NCBI RefSeq assembly: GCF_000455265.1 | Contig: NZ_HG005143.1 | Span: 160,266-224,265, forward strand | DNA length: 64,000 bases | Direction of reading: 5' to 3' | Source: Paenibacillus antibioticophila | GTDB lineage: Bacteria; Bacillota; Bacilli; Paenibacillales; Paenibacillaceae | Shown here: in pieces, positions 41,414-50,815 of the stretch | Layout: the number at the start of each line of letters is the position of its first letter | Position numbering within the stretch: the first letter of the stretch is position 1 | Made by a program: the position numbers and the translations under genes | The notes under the pieces: generated by a model | Databases searched by the model: none | Told to the model about the DNA's origin: nothing | Seen by the model: only the letters and a program-made list of their open reading frames with translations

Positions 41414-42709
41414 GGTTGAAAAAGGGATCATCACCATGTTGTCAAACGTGTGATTAGCAGATTCAATCGTCATATGCCCGCCGTATTTCTCACAAATTCG
41501 CTCAATATTGACCAAGCCAAAGCCGTGATAACCGGAGCTTGCCTTCTGGGTACTCAGATCGCCCACCTCACGGTCTACATAATTGCGGACGCAAATCAAA
41601 AGTGCAGATTTGTTGGAACGAATCTGGATCCGGATATGCCGATCCTGCGCGACCCTTACCTTCTTAGAAGCCTCTACGGCATTATCAAGCAGATTCCCCA
41701 GTACGACGCAGAGATCATAACGTTCAATGCCAAGCTCCCGATCATGCAAGCGAAGCTCCGTGTCCACGCGAATACCGTTCTCCTGACCAATATTCAGCGC
41801 ATTCGTCACCAATGCATCGACGACCAGATTCCCGGTGTTCACTCGGTGGTAGGCATGCTCCACCTTATTCAGGATGACCCGGATATGTCGGTTCGCCTCG
41901 TCCACCTGCCCCTGATCAATGCATTCAGCGACATAAAGCAACTGCTTGTTGGTATCATGGATGATGCTTTTGATCTTCTTGAAGCTATGCACCGTCTTCT
42001 CGTAGTTGGCATCCTGATAGTCCATCTGCTGCTGGAGCCCGGCATTCTCATGCAACAATTGAAACCTGGCAATCACGGTGTCCAGTATATAAACCACCAG
42101 CACATTCAGCACAATGGAACCAATGATCGAGATGAGGTAATGCATGTTCTTCTCGCTGTAGACAGACAGCACGTTCACTTGATAGATGCTGATGATGGGC
42201 ACGCTTAGAAACATCAGGTAATAGCGTGAATGAAGGGGGAAGCTGCGGCGTTTGGCAACGAACCGGATAATCTGGACGACGGCAAACATGATCATACAGC
42301 TCAGCAAAATACTCATCTTGGCAACCAACATCTCTTCCCGTTCCGGCACGATCGCCCAATTGTCCAGAGCCACAGAGGTCGAAGGATTGAGCAAATACAT
42401 ACAGAGTAAGTTAATGAGGGAGATCAGCACAGCGTACAGCACCGAGAAGATCACCCTCATTCGCATCTCCACTTCATACCCCATCGCCAGACAGAAGATG
42501 ACGAATAGGGCGATCAAGGAGGACAACAGTGGTGTAAAGTAGGCGCTCATATACCAAAAATTCAGCAGAAGAAAGAGAAGAACAAACCATTTCTTCGTCG
42601 GTTTACTCTTTTCCTTGCCAAACACGGAGTTAAAGTAGAAGTTCACCTGCACGGCCATAACCAGCACCACACTCAAATTAAGAAAAAGCAGCATACCGTC
42701 CATCTTCAC
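41396..42709 (-). CDS. sensor histidine kinase of the AgrC/GHKL type
   Basis: A 437-aa membrane kinase. Six or seven transmembrane helices fill residues 1-215, then a coiled helix carries SIIHDTNKQLLYVAE as the likely phosphoacceptor region. A GHKL ATPase domain follows, with LGNLLDNAVEASKK (N box) and HGFGLVNIERICEKYGG (G box). Kinases of this build read peptides or sense membrane stress and pair with LytTR regulators. The GTG at 42709 overlaps the preceding stop by 4 nt; an ATG at 42703 is an alternative. No AgrD-like peptide gene was found nearby. Confidence 0.87.
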   Translation of the reverse strand: MKMDGMLLFLNLSVVLVMAVQVNFYFNSVFGKEKSKPTKKWFVLLFLLLNFWYMSAYFTPLLSSLIALFVIFCLAMGYEVEMRMRVIFSVLYAVLISLINLLCMYLLNPSTSVALDNWAIVPEREEMLVAKMSILLSCMIMFAVVQIIRFVAKRRSFPLHSRYYLMFLSVPIISIYQVNVLSVYSEKNMHYLISIIGSIVLNVLVVYILDTVIARFQLLHENAGLQQQMDYQDANYEKTVHSFKKIKSIIHDTNKQLLYVAECIDQGQVDEANRHIRVILNKVEHAYHRVNTGNLVVDALVTNALNIGQENGIRVDTELRLHDRELGIERYDLCVVLGNLLDNAVEASKKVRVAQDRHIRIQIRSNKSALLICVRNYVDREVGDLSTQKASSGYHGFGLVNIERICEKYGGHMTIESANHTFDNMVMIPFSTQDSSA

Positions 42710-43446
42710 TCCGCCTTCAAGACCATAAATTTTGTACAGGCATCCTTGACTTCCTTCATCTTGGACCTGCCGATCGGTAACTGCATGCCGTTCGACATCA
42801 CCACCTGTCCCCCTGAAAACTTATGCACATGCAATAAATTAATCAAAATGGAGCGGTGGATTTGCAGGAAACGTTCCGCCTTGAGCGCCGAGGCATAGCC
42901 AGAAATGAGTCCCTTGCCTTCGTAAACGGCATGTGTGGTCGTGAATTTGAGTTTATTCTTGACCGTTAAGCTCTTCACGACTTCAATGGCAATAATGTCA
43001 TCTTGTCTAAGCACAATTTCTTCATGCGCAGATTTGATAATCAGAATATCTGATTCACTTTCCTGAAAGAAACGGCATACCTTCAACATTTTCTCTTCAA
43101 ATACCTCAGGCTCCACCGGCTTGATCAGATACTGAAACGTGATGACATCGAAGCTCTCCAGCATGTACTCCGGATAGCTGGTCAGGAAGATGATCTGCTC
43201 ACTCTGCCGCTTCATCTCCCGCAGTCTCCGGGCCGTCTCTATTCCATTCCGTCCATTCATTTCAATATCCAGAATAAAAATATGGAACGGTTCACCACCA
43301 CGCTCATAATACTCGATCAATTGCTCGCCAGCCTCAAATGCCGTGACTTCAAAATCAATTCCGCTCTTGACCGATAGGGCCAGCAGCAATTGCCGGACCT
43401 GCTCCCGCTGCCGCTCTTCATCATCGCAAATCGCAATACGATACAA
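42706..43446 (-). CDS. LytTR family response regulator (AgrA-like)
   Basis: A 246-aa regulator. The receiver domain has acidic residues in CDDEERQ (8-10), phosphoacceptor in FILDIEMNGRNG (about D58), and the conserved lysine in QYLIKPVEPE. The C-terminal LytTR DNA-binding domain lies at about 140-240 with FLQIHRSILINLLHVHKF. The start is TTG, 7 nt after AGGAGG. It is coupled to the kinase by a 4-nt overlap and lies 24 nt after the MFS gene, so the three are one operon. The MFS pump may be its target. Confidence 0.9.
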   Translation of the reverse strand: MYRIAICDDEERQREQVRQLLLALSVKSGIDFEVTAFEAGEQLIEYYERGGEPFHIFILDIEMNGRNGIETARRLREMKRQSEQIIFLTSYPEYMLESFDVITFQYLIKPVEPEVFEEKMLKVCRFFQESESDILIIKSAHEEIVLRQDDIIAIEVVKSLTVKNKLKFTTTHAVYEGKGLISGYASALKAERFLQIHRSILINLLHVHKFSGGQVVMSNGMQLPIGRSKMKEVKDACTKFMVLKAE

Positions 43447-43470
43447 GAAGCCGCCTCCTATCCCGCTTGA

Positions 43471-44716
43471 TTAAATCAGTTCCCCGCGTCTTTTGAGATA
43501 ACAATATAAAATAAAGCCGCAAAGCGTACAAAGAAGGGCGCACAGTCCAATAAAAGCATAACCCGCCTGCAGCCCGCGCAAGAGACCGATCTGTGTCGCT
43601 TCTCCATATATTTTCTTCACCGTCTCAATCACAAAACCAATCAGATAATTCCCAATCACACTACCAAGTCCCATCAAAGTAACGGTAAAGGTGATGGCCG
43701 TGTCGCTCCCTCGCGGATAGCGCTTGGCAATAAAGGCCATGACCGTTGGATAAATCATAGCGATGCCCAGCCCCGAGGCGGCAAACAGGAAGGACCACCG
43801 TTCCCCTCCGGCAATCGCGATAAATGTGCATACCGCCGAGAAACCGGAGAATATAATCAGAGACAGGGTAAAGCCAATTTTGTCCGTCACTGGGCCGAGC
43901 ACAAGCCGCCCTACCGAGAATAGCAGGAAGAAGATCGATAATAGGCCAGATGCTTTGACGGTATCCCAATGGTACGCCTTCTCCAGAAAATTGACCAGCC
44001 AGCCCCCAACCACAAGCTCGGATACTACGCCAAAGGACAGGATGAGCACCATCCACCATAATGCCGGGTCACGTGTCAGCTCCTTGAACGGGGTTCGGCT
44101 CTCCAGTGGCAAATCGTCTCCCGGAAACTTACTGTACAATGCACTAAGGATGGGAAGCAAGGATAAGGAGAGCATCACCAGGTACATGCCCCTCCAATCC
44201 AGCGTATGTCCAAAGACTTGGACGGACATGACACCGGTAGCCAGCAAAGGCGCAACGGTCGAACTGATCCCATAGAAGAAGTGCGACAGGTTCATCATCG
44301 CACCTACATTTTTGACAAAAATTCTAGCACCCAAAATAGCCAGAGCAATCTCAAGCATACCGTTACCGATATACATGAGGAAATAGGAGCCTGCAAATAG
44401 CGGATAGGTGTGGGACAAGAAAATGAAAACCCCGGAGAGCAGCATGGAGGCGAAGGACATGATACTTGTCGCCTTGATCCCCCATTTTCGTACCAGGATA
44501 GCTGTAAAGGAACACGCAATAAGATAACCGAGTGCATTCAAGGACAATAAGCTGCCTAGCTGTTCTTCGTTCAGATTGAAATCAAACTGGATTCGCGGAA
44601 TGGCTGGTCCCTTAATATTTTCCGAGATGCCAATAATAATAAAGCCTGAAAAAATCGTGACAAGCTGAAATGATGTACAGCTTGTTTTTGGTTATGTATC
44701 CGGTACCTAATTTCAA
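43471..44716 (-). pseudogene. MFS transporter with a one-base frameshift near the start
   Basis: A major facilitator of about 414 aa if read across one frameshift. The main open frame begins with TM segments after SLLSLNALGYLIAC. The missing N-terminus (FSGFIIIGISENIKGPAIP, then LNEEQLGSL) is encoded just upstream in the same frame, but the start lies in another frame: a TTG at 44716 behind GGGAGG, then KNKLYIISACHDF. The frames meet in a run of six T (plus strand A at 44649-44654). Removing one T makes 415 codons exactly. It may be a true null allele, a phase-variable run or a sequencing error. It is first in the operon with the LytTR pair. Confidence 0.75.
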
Positions 44717-44764
44717 GTGAGTAATGCCTCCCGCAATAATTATTCATTGCCAATAGATGTTGCG

Positions 44765-44778
44765 CTTCATATTACAAT
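44765..44778. repeat. left-edge copy of an array flanking repeat
   Basis: CTTCATATTACAAT here recurs at 55246-55259 and, with one change, at 59156-59169, each time at the 3' side of a presumed immunity gene or its spacer. At the two latter places TTAGCTTGATAATTTA also precedes it. This copy sits at the left limit of the toxin/immunity array, beside the last gene. Confidence 0.55.
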
Positions 44779-44789
44779 GCTTATTTAGA

Positions 44790-45398
44790 CTACAATTCAG
44801 CTTGGATCTTTTCCAGCACCCCTTCATCAAAACTAGCCCCCGTTATATTTGCACCTGCCCAAATCACATCATCCAACTTTGCATTAATAAAGCTTACATT
44901 TTCAAAATTTCCATTAGTAAGATTTGCCCCACTAAGATCGACATCTCTAAAGGATGCATATTTCGCATTGATTCCTGTTAAATTTGCATTTCGAAATGTA
45001 CTTCCATTAAAAATGGAGTCATATAAGTCCCCATCTGTTAAATCAACCTGATCAAAGCACGCTCTATCACAAAAACTGATTTTAATTTTAGCAAATCTCA
45101 TAATTGATTTAGTGAAATCTGTGTCTCTAAAATAGCAATCTGCAAAATCAGCATTTTCCAAATTGCAACTTTGAAAGTCAGCCGAACTGAAGTTACAATC
45201 ACGAAAGGACGTTCTCATCATAGAGGATGCTCTTAATTTGACCCCGATAGCTATCATTTGATCAGCTATAAGTTCAGAAAGATCGGCAAAAGTAAGATCT
45301 ATTTCTGAAATATCCATTGATTTGATAATATTTTTCTCATGTATAGAAAGTGATATTTTCAAGAGTATTTCATCTCTTTCGCTTCCTTGACCAGCCAT
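44790..45398 (-). CDS. pentapeptide repeat protein
   Basis: A 202-aa protein made largely of A(D/N)Lxx-type pentapeptide repeats from about residue 30 to the end, for example ADFQSCNLENADF and ANLTGINAKYASF, interrupted by irregular repeats. It should fold as a right-handed quadrilateral beta-helix. Its ATG directly follows the stop codon of the upstream gene, with GGGGGAGGAG inside that gene, so it is translationally coupled. In toxin loci such proteins can act as immunity factors, and some mimic DNA to protect gyrase. Its place at the end of an immunity array favours that kind of role; this is inference. Confidence 0.8.
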   Translation of the reverse strand: MAGQGSERDEILLKISLSIHEKNIIKSMDISEIDLTFADLSELIADQMIAIGVKLRASSMMRTSFRDCNFSSADFQSCNLENADFADCYFRDTDFTKSIMRFAKIKISFCDRACFDQVDLTDGDLYDSIFNGSTFRNANLTGINAKYASFRDVDLSGANLTNGNFENVSFINAKLDDVIWAGANITGASFDEGVLEKIQAEL

Positions 45399-46211
45399 TC
45401 ACTCCTCCCCCTGTCTCAATCTTTGTAAATTCTTTAAATATTTTTCCCACGCTTTATTTGCATTAAATGAAACTGATCTTTTACTTTCACTAAAGTTGGG
45501 AATAGCAAATACATCGTACTGCTCCATGTAATCCATTACACAAATCCAGCGATCAAGTAACTCATTAACATCTGCCTCCCAAGGCTTAGCTACAAGATCA
45601 ACTCGAATACCTCCCCAATCAGTTTCTGTAACGTCAGCAGGTATATTTAAGAATGTCTCTTTATGAAACAAATCAAGTATATCTCCACTAAAATAAGTTC
45701 GAGTTCCCATTCCCAATGGACCAGATGGCCCAAAGTTAACCGGAACAGGTTGAGAGCAAAAATTCATCCATTTGTGTATGCGATCACGTTCAGATTGCCA
45801 TGGTGTAGAAACTGGCCAAAAGCCGTGAGTAATTCCATAGCGTGGCTTAATAATACTCGCGATAACTTCTGATAGTTCATAGATTTCAGGCCAAAGCTTC
45901 TTGGGGGTATTTTTAAAATCAAAGCCAAAATAAGCTCTAAAACTTGAAATTAAATCAAAGCTCCCCGAATATTCTATTGAATCTGTTCGCTGAAGGTACA
46001 ACTCCGAAAACCTTGGTTGTTGCATAGTTATCCTTTCCTTAATCTCAGCCCGGTCGTAGTCCAGTTTTACCATCTCACTATTTCCCCATAAGGTTGGTTT
46101 AAAATAATCTTTTGTTTCAAAAATATTTAATAAATTGTTTATTACAGCTATCTCTTGCAAATCAACACTAGGAAACATAGAGATGCCAATAATTTTTGGT
46201 AATCCATGCAT
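45399..46211 (-). CDS. uncharacterised protein of the immunity array
   Basis: A 270-aa protein that I do not recognise. It has no signal peptide or membrane helix. Notable parts are KPRYGITHGFWPVSTPW in the middle, a Gly/Pro-rich FGPSGPLGMG stretch, and WGGIRVDLVAKPWEAD toward the end. It is probably cytosolic and globular. GGAGGT stands 8 nt before the ATG. It is coupled to the pentapeptide gene downstream and follows other presumed immunity genes on the same strand, so an immunity role is likely by context only. Confidence 0.6.
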   Translation of the reverse strand: MHGLPKIIGISMFPSVDLQEIAVINNLLNIFETKDYFKPTLWGNSEMVKLDYDRAEIKERITMQQPRFSELYLQRTDSIEYSGSFDLISSFRAYFGFDFKNTPKKLWPEIYELSEVIASIIKPRYGITHGFWPVSTPWQSERDRIHKWMNFCSQPVPVNFGPSGPLGMGTRTYFSGDILDLFHKETFLNIPADVTETDWGGIRVDLVAKPWEADVNELLDRWICVMDYMEQYDVFAIPNFSESKRSVSFNANKAWEKYLKNLQRLRQGEE

Positions 46212-46341
46212 ATTTTAACTACCTCCAAACCTATATTTTTGGATATTTAGCACTTATCGGGAGTTGCTTTGCCATCATAAAAGATCAGAAGGGAGAAAAA
46301 AACACAATACGAATGGAACTCGCATTGTGCAATTCTACGTA

Positions 46342-47520
46342 TTACTCAAAGCCAATAACAATCCATTCATCAACGTGATCCCAAAAATGAATATTATATC
46401 CAGGCTGCAATTTTGCTGACCAAAAAGTTGCATTCCCATTATTACAGTTGTTGTAATCAATAGCTATATAAGAACCCATTCCGTTACTAAAAAATCCAAA
46501 CGAGGTGTTTAAATCGATTTGAATAGGTTCTTTAAGATCGTCAAGAATACTCCAATCCAAATCATCATCACCTAAAAAAGTTACAAATTCCAAGGGTACT
46601 AACCCCATCGATACACTTGCATAATAATAAAATCCATTATGTACATTTTCATAAAATTGTTGAATGGTTATAGGGATTTTATCCCAATTCCGCTCCAATT
46701 CATCGTTATGAAATTCTTCTTGTGGGTTTCGCCCTTCATAGTAGGTTACCCCACCGTTTGGTTTTTTTATAGTATATAGAATTGAATATCTTTTTGAATC
46801 ACTATCTTCTATTTCCAATAATTCAATATCATCAATATTTTCAGTCAAATATAATATTAAATTGCTCAGTTCCCTTCCAACATATTTTTTCCAAATCTCC
46901 AGAAGCATATCGATTCTTACTCTAATGTCTTGCTCCCTAAAAAGTCTATGCCAAGAATCTGGTATCGATTTTTGTTTACTTTCATCTAGGTCCTTAATGG
47001 TTATTAAATTAGCACTTGTATCAAATTTCCTTAAATAGTGAATCTTCTGTTCCATATTATCAATAAAAGCTTTATGCTTATCTTGATAATCTTTTGATTG
47101 TTTTTCAATAATATTTTTCAATAATTGGACTACTTCTTCTTTTTTGGGCGGTGAGATCAGACTAAGTATATCTATAAAGGGTTGTCTTAAATTCCTTGAG
47201 TCAATAATACTCTTAAACAGTCTCTCCATACACTTTTGCGCATGTGGCTTCATGGTTTCCATTCCTTCAATGACTTTCAATAACCCTTCCCTGATCCCAT
47301 GGCGTTGAGCAATATAGAATATAGTTTCCATTAAATCGCTGATAATTGCTGGTTCAAATATCTCATCATGGAAAAGTTCACACAATGCAATGATGGAGTT
47401 ATTATCTGCTGACTCTCCTACTTCATTTAATAATCTCACGATGTCTTCGATCTCATAATCTTCATGATCTAAAAATCGCATTTTTTTAATAGCAGAAATT
47501 TTGTTTCCAATAGTACTCAC
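46342..47520 (-). CDS. presumed immunity protein: Imm30-like domain fused to SUKH (SMI1/KNR4) domain
   Basis: A 392-aa two-domain protein. Residues 15-115 are helical and resemble Imm30, with IALCELFHDEIFEPAIISDL and AQRHGIREGLLKVIEG. After a helical linker, residues 185-390 resemble the SUKH/SMI1-KNR4 fold, with FYYYASVSMGLVPLEFVTFLG and FGFFSNGMGSYIAIDY. Both domains are known immunity folds in polymorphic toxin systems. The start is GTG behind AAGGAGG. A broken copy of the C-terminal part lies at 51.7-52.2 kb. Two immunity domains in one chain suggest protection against two toxins. Confidence 0.75.
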   Translation of the reverse strand: MSTIGNKISAIKKMRFLDHEDYEIEDIVRLLNEVGESADNNSIIALCELFHDEIFEPAIISDLMETIFYIAQRHGIREGLLKVIEGMETMKPHAQKCMERLFKSIIDSRNLRQPFIDILSLISPPKKEEVVQLLKNIIEKQSKDYQDKHKAFIDNMEQKIHYLRKFDTSANLITIKDLDESKQKSIPDSWHRLFREQDIRVRIDMLLEIWKKYVGRELSNLILYLTENIDDIELLEIEDSDSKRYSILYTIKKPNGGVTYYEGRNPQEEFHNDELERNWDKIPITIQQFYENVHNGFYYYASVSMGLVPLEFVTFLGDDDLDWSILDDLKEPIQIDLNTSFGFFSNGMGSYIAIDYNNCNNGNATFWSAKLQPGYNIHFWDHVDEWIVIGFE

Positions 47521-47583
47521 ACTACTCCTCCTTCTTGCCTAAAATTTATATGTTCTCGTCTTCCATTTAACAGCTATCTGGAA

Positions 47584-48240
47584 CTATAAATTTACAATTA
47601 TTTTATTTTCAATTATTGTCCTAAAGTTGGAGTAATTTCTCATCATGTTTCTACCATAGGCACTGACTGGATCGTTGCCCTGTATCATACTTTCATAATT
47701 CTTTTTGAATTCATGCTTGATTGGTTCTTCCAGACTCTCATACAATCTTTTCGTTGCCTCTTCCGCTAATTCCCTTGAACCATACAGTAAAATAAAATGA
47801 ATATCTATTTTATACCCACCTAAAGGATAAAAGCCTTCTGCAACAACTTGACGAATAAAGTTCTCCAGATTGTTTGTGCATTCATGAACAATGGGCATAA
47901 ATACCTCATCTAACCAAGCAGTAAACTCTGCTATGGCTCGACTCCAGCTTTCCTGGTCTGCAACATTCCAGTAAAGTTTGCCCTCCGGGATATTGCATTC
48001 ATGAGTATTGATATGAAAGATTTTATTTTTTGATTTATTCAAAATAATAGCACTTTCTCCGTAAAAACCTACATTCCTATCAGACACATTATTCCAGTTC
48101 GTATAGAAATAAATCTTATATGTTAGATTTTTATCTTTCTTGATAAGCCAGTGCCTAGATTTTGCATACTTCCAACCGTTACTTGTATACTTTGAAGAAA
48201 TCCGTTCACAAACAGCATGAAATGCTTCGCTTGATTGCAT
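47584..48240 (-). CDS. uncharacterised protein of the immunity array
   Basis: A 218-aa protein not recognised by me. It is cytosolic and mixed alpha/beta. The first half has SKYTSNGWKYAKSRHWLIKK and YKIYFYTNWNN, resembling small immunity or DUF4304-type folds in pattern but without a diagnostic motif. A GAGGTG-like site precedes the ATG. It lies 63 nt upstream of the Imm30/SUKH gene on the same strand, within the immunity block. Confidence 0.55.
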   Translation of the reverse strand: MQSSEAFHAVCERISSKYTSNGWKYAKSRHWLIKKDKNLTYKIYFYTNWNNVSDRNVGFYGESAIILNKSKNKIFHINTHECNIPEGKLYWNVADQESWSRAIAEFTAWLDEVFMPIVHECTNNLENFIRQVVAEGFYPLGGYKIDIHFILLYGSRELAEEATKRLYESLEEPIKHEFKKNYESMIQGNDPVSAYGRNMMRNYSNFRTIIENKIIVNL

Positions 48241-48316
48241 ACCTTACACCTCGTTTGGGATTTTAGGGGAATATAAGCTGCGCTATCCTAGGATCTGCCT
48301 TGCAGTTTCCTCCCTT

Positions 48317-49291
48317 TTATTGAAACAACTCCCCATGCTTGTTAGGAATATATTCAGGGTAGTTTTTACGATAAAATTGATCAATCTGTTTAAGCACCGG
48401 GTCCCATGCAGGATATGGCTCTCGATCTCCAAACATCACTTTAGCTTCTGGAGTATTCATTAGTAAATTGTCCAGCTTATTAGGCACTGGTAATCCTTGT
48501 TTTCTCCTAACATGAAGTAGGAATAGGATTTCAAAAGGATAAAATCCGTATCTAAAATCGCCAAATTCACCTAGCTGTCCAATTTCAGAAGCTAACACAG
48601 AATGAAACCGGGACATTTTTGAAATTAATTGTTCTATTTCCTCTATATGATCAGTCGTCCAATGCTTCAACACTTCATCATAGATGTCCAGGTCTTCCGG
48701 GATTGAGCCAAATCGTAAATTCGCTTCTTTTAGCTTCCTTCTAACCGTTAAATACAACCCTTTATTAGTTCCCATGATTGTTTTATTTTTATGCTGTAAG
48801 TACAGCTCTAACAAAAACCAAATATGCCTGTTCTCTTCATTGGCATTTATTAAATGTTCGCCGAAATGATGAGACATAAAATCATATAATATAGCTTCTT
48901 CCTTTTCCCAGCCATACATAGCAATATGGATTAATGTTATCACGACTTCTCTAAACGAGTATAGCAATATCATCTCAGGATACTTAATTGTATAAAGCTT
49001 CTGCGCCATGCATTGGTAAAATACAACCTTCTGCATCTGCTTTAATTCTTCCGTACTGTTTTTATGATCAATTAATACATTCTTTTTCCACAGTGATAAA
49101 TAGTACGAGAAGATTTTGCTTAGATTTATTAACAATATGTGGTCCTTTTCTGTATCATTTTGATCAATAATTTTCTCAATCTTGCTTCTACTTATATTAT
49201 ATTTTTCTTTAACATCTTCAAATTTAATTCCTTCGACAAAATTATTTATGTATCTTTTAAATGCTACTTCAAACTTTTTTGAATTTATCAT
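48317..49291 (-). CDS. uncharacterised helical protein of the immunity array
   Basis: A 324-aa, mostly helical protein with high Leu, Ile and Lys content and no signal peptide. Its N-terminus (IKFEDVKEKYNISRSKIEKI) could form a short helix-turn-helix-like element, but no DNA-binding family is evident. The C-terminus has PFEILFLLHVRRKQGLPVP and YPEYIP. The layout and length fit several helical immunity families, none of which I can assign with confidence. AGGAGC precedes the ATG. Confidence 0.55.
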   Translation of the reverse strand: MINSKKFEVAFKRYINNFVEGIKFEDVKEKYNISRSKIEKIIDQNDTEKDHILLINLSKIFSYYLSLWKKNVLIDHKNSTEELKQMQKVVFYQCMAQKLYTIKYPEMILLYSFREVVITLIHIAMYGWEKEEAILYDFMSHHFGEHLINANEENRHIWFLLELYLQHKNKTIMGTNKGLYLTVRRKLKEANLRFGSIPEDLDIYDEVLKHWTTDHIEEIEQLISKMSRFHSVLASEIGQLGEFGDFRYGFYPFEILFLLHVRRKQGLPVPNKLDNLLMNTPEAKVMFGDREPYPAWDPVLKQIDQFYRKNYPEYIPNKHGELFQ

Positions 49292-49357
49292 CGCAAGCTC
49301 CTACTAGGTTAGCATAGATTTTCTCCAGTCCATATCGACAACATAACCTATCTACCC

Positions 49358-49735
49358 TTATTCATCATCTAGATGGGGTGCGACCTGATAACCCGATGGA
49401 TCAAACATATATGCAACACATGCTTGTTCATCAGAAAGAATCAGACTCACCGTATCTCCTCCACCAAAAGGCGAAGGTGGTACTTTCATGTTAACAGCCC
49501 AAGTGTATCCCTCAACACCTTCAAATCTCTCATAAAAAGCTATTGACTCCCCATGATTGAAGTTGATTACTCCCTCTATTTGATACTCATCATTACTTCT
49601 TTTAATTCCGAATATTAGAAAAGAAATGCCTTTTTCTTCATCAGAAATAACTAATAATTTATCAAAATCCACAAAATCGATCTCAACAACCCAAGCACCA
49701 CCATGCAATGCAAAAAACTTCTCATATTTGTTCAT
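49358..49735 (-). CDS. small presumed immunity protein
   Basis: About 125 aa. It begins MNKYEKFFALHGGAW and ends SDEQACVAYMFDPSGYQVAP. The last third resembles the end of the protein at 51.3-51.7 kb (SDRDKAVMGMLDPNGHPV), so the two may be distant relatives. The open frame extends to a TTG at 49750, but GAAGG lies 7 nt before the ATG at 49735. It directly follows the WG-repeat gene and would be its immunity partner if that protein were a toxin. Confidence 0.5.
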   Translation of the reverse strand: MNKYEKFFALHGGAWVVEIDFVDFDKLLVISDEEKGISFLIFGIKRSNDEYQIEGVINFNHGESIAFYERFEGVEGYTWAVNMKVPPSPFGGGDTVSLILSDEQACVAYMFDPSGYQVAPHLDDE

Positions 49736-49825
49736 TAACCATGCCTTCAAGTTTATGTTCTTGATGGTGTCTTTTTGCAGTTTCTATAACTTCTACTCTA
49801 TTAAACGCTGCATCTGCACTCCCTG

Positions 49826-50815
49826 TTACCAAAGATCAAATCCCCTCGGCTTCAATATCCAACGGCCTCTCTGATCAAGGTATCCCCATTCCCCGTTGTA
49901 ATTCACATATGCCAGGCCATCCCGAAAGGACTTAGCTGTCAAAAACACATTTTTAATAACGTACTTTCCCTTTTGATTAATAAAACCTGTTTTGTCTTTA
50001 TTCACCACATCTGCTAAACCACCATAAAATGGTTCAATACTTTGAAATTGGGGCTTGATCACTACCCCACCTAAAAAATTCAAGTACCCCCATTTCCCCC
50101 CACTCTTTAATCTAAACCCTGCGAGTCCCTCACTAAATCCTTTCAACTGATAGTATTTTGGTTCAATAACAAATGCACCAGTTGAGTCGATAAATCCATA
50201 ATGTTCCCCATCGAGAGTAGCTACAGCAAGACCTTCAGAAAATGGACTAGCGGAGTGAAACACAGGTTCAATAGCCATAGTACCCATAACATTTATGAAG
50301 CCAACTTTCCCGTCTTTTCTTACAGCTGCTAAGCCTTCTGAAATCGTCCCTAAGTAATCCCATTCAGGACGAATAATATACTCATTGATATTATTAATCA
50401 GCCCCATTTTTTCATCTACTTCAACAACGATCGTTTGGTCTGCATTAATCCCATGAATCTTGTTATATAATGGCAAGGTAACAACTTCTCCATATTTATC
50501 AATACAATAATCAGTTCCATTTTTAGATATCTGAGCTAAACCGTTATGAAAATCCCCATAAAAATCAGCTTCTACTTCTATTATCATCTTGTTATCTTTA
50601 TTTATATATCCCTTCTTGCCATCGAATGTCCGTACCCAAGCAAGTCCATCGCTAAAATCGTAAGCATCTTTGTATTGAGGTTCAATAATGTAGCGCCCAA
50701 TCCTATCAATAAAACCATATTTATTATCGACCTTCATTCTATACATAGGTATCACAACCTTATTATTAGTTAAAAGGTTCTCTGTCTTTACATCCTGCGG
50801 CAGCTCCCATGCCAA
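49826..50815 (-). CDS. WG-repeat protein joined to a carrier remnant
   Basis: A 329-aa protein of about seven WG (KWG Leptospira-type) repeats, each like KYGFIDRIGRYIIEPQY followed by FSDGLAWV. It has no signal peptide. The first residues, ELPQDV, are the last in-frame remnant of the toxin carrier (compare SRELPQDV in the copy at 57.8 kb). The frame then runs straight into the WG part, so the WG domain was once the C-terminal part of a carrier. The frame opens with a TTG at 50815; the internal ATG at residue 24 with a weak AAGG may be the working start. WG repeats are binding scaffolds, so whether it is a toxin or an adaptor is unclear. Confidence 0.7.
   Translation of the reverse strand: MAWELPQDVKTENLLTNNKVVIPMYRMKVDNKYGFIDRIGRYIIEPQYKDAYDFSDGLAWVRTFDGKKGYINKDNKMIIEVEADFYGDFHNGLAQISKNGTDYCIDKYGEVVTLPLYNKIHGINADQTIVVEVDEKMGLINNINEYIIRPEWDYLGTISEGLAAVRKDGKVGFINVMGTMAIEPVFHSASPFSEGLAVATLDGEHYGFIDSTGAFVIEPKYYQLKGFSEGLAGFRLKSGGKWGYLNFLGGVVIKPQFQSIEPFYGGLADVVNKDKTGFINQKGKYVIKNVFLTAKSFRDGLAYVNYNGEWGYLDQRGRWILKPRGFDLW

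Noticed and set aside
44571-44753. 60-aa minus-strand frame ahead of the MFS gene
   Set aside because: It is the third frame over the MFS N-terminus; the other two frames encode the transporter start.
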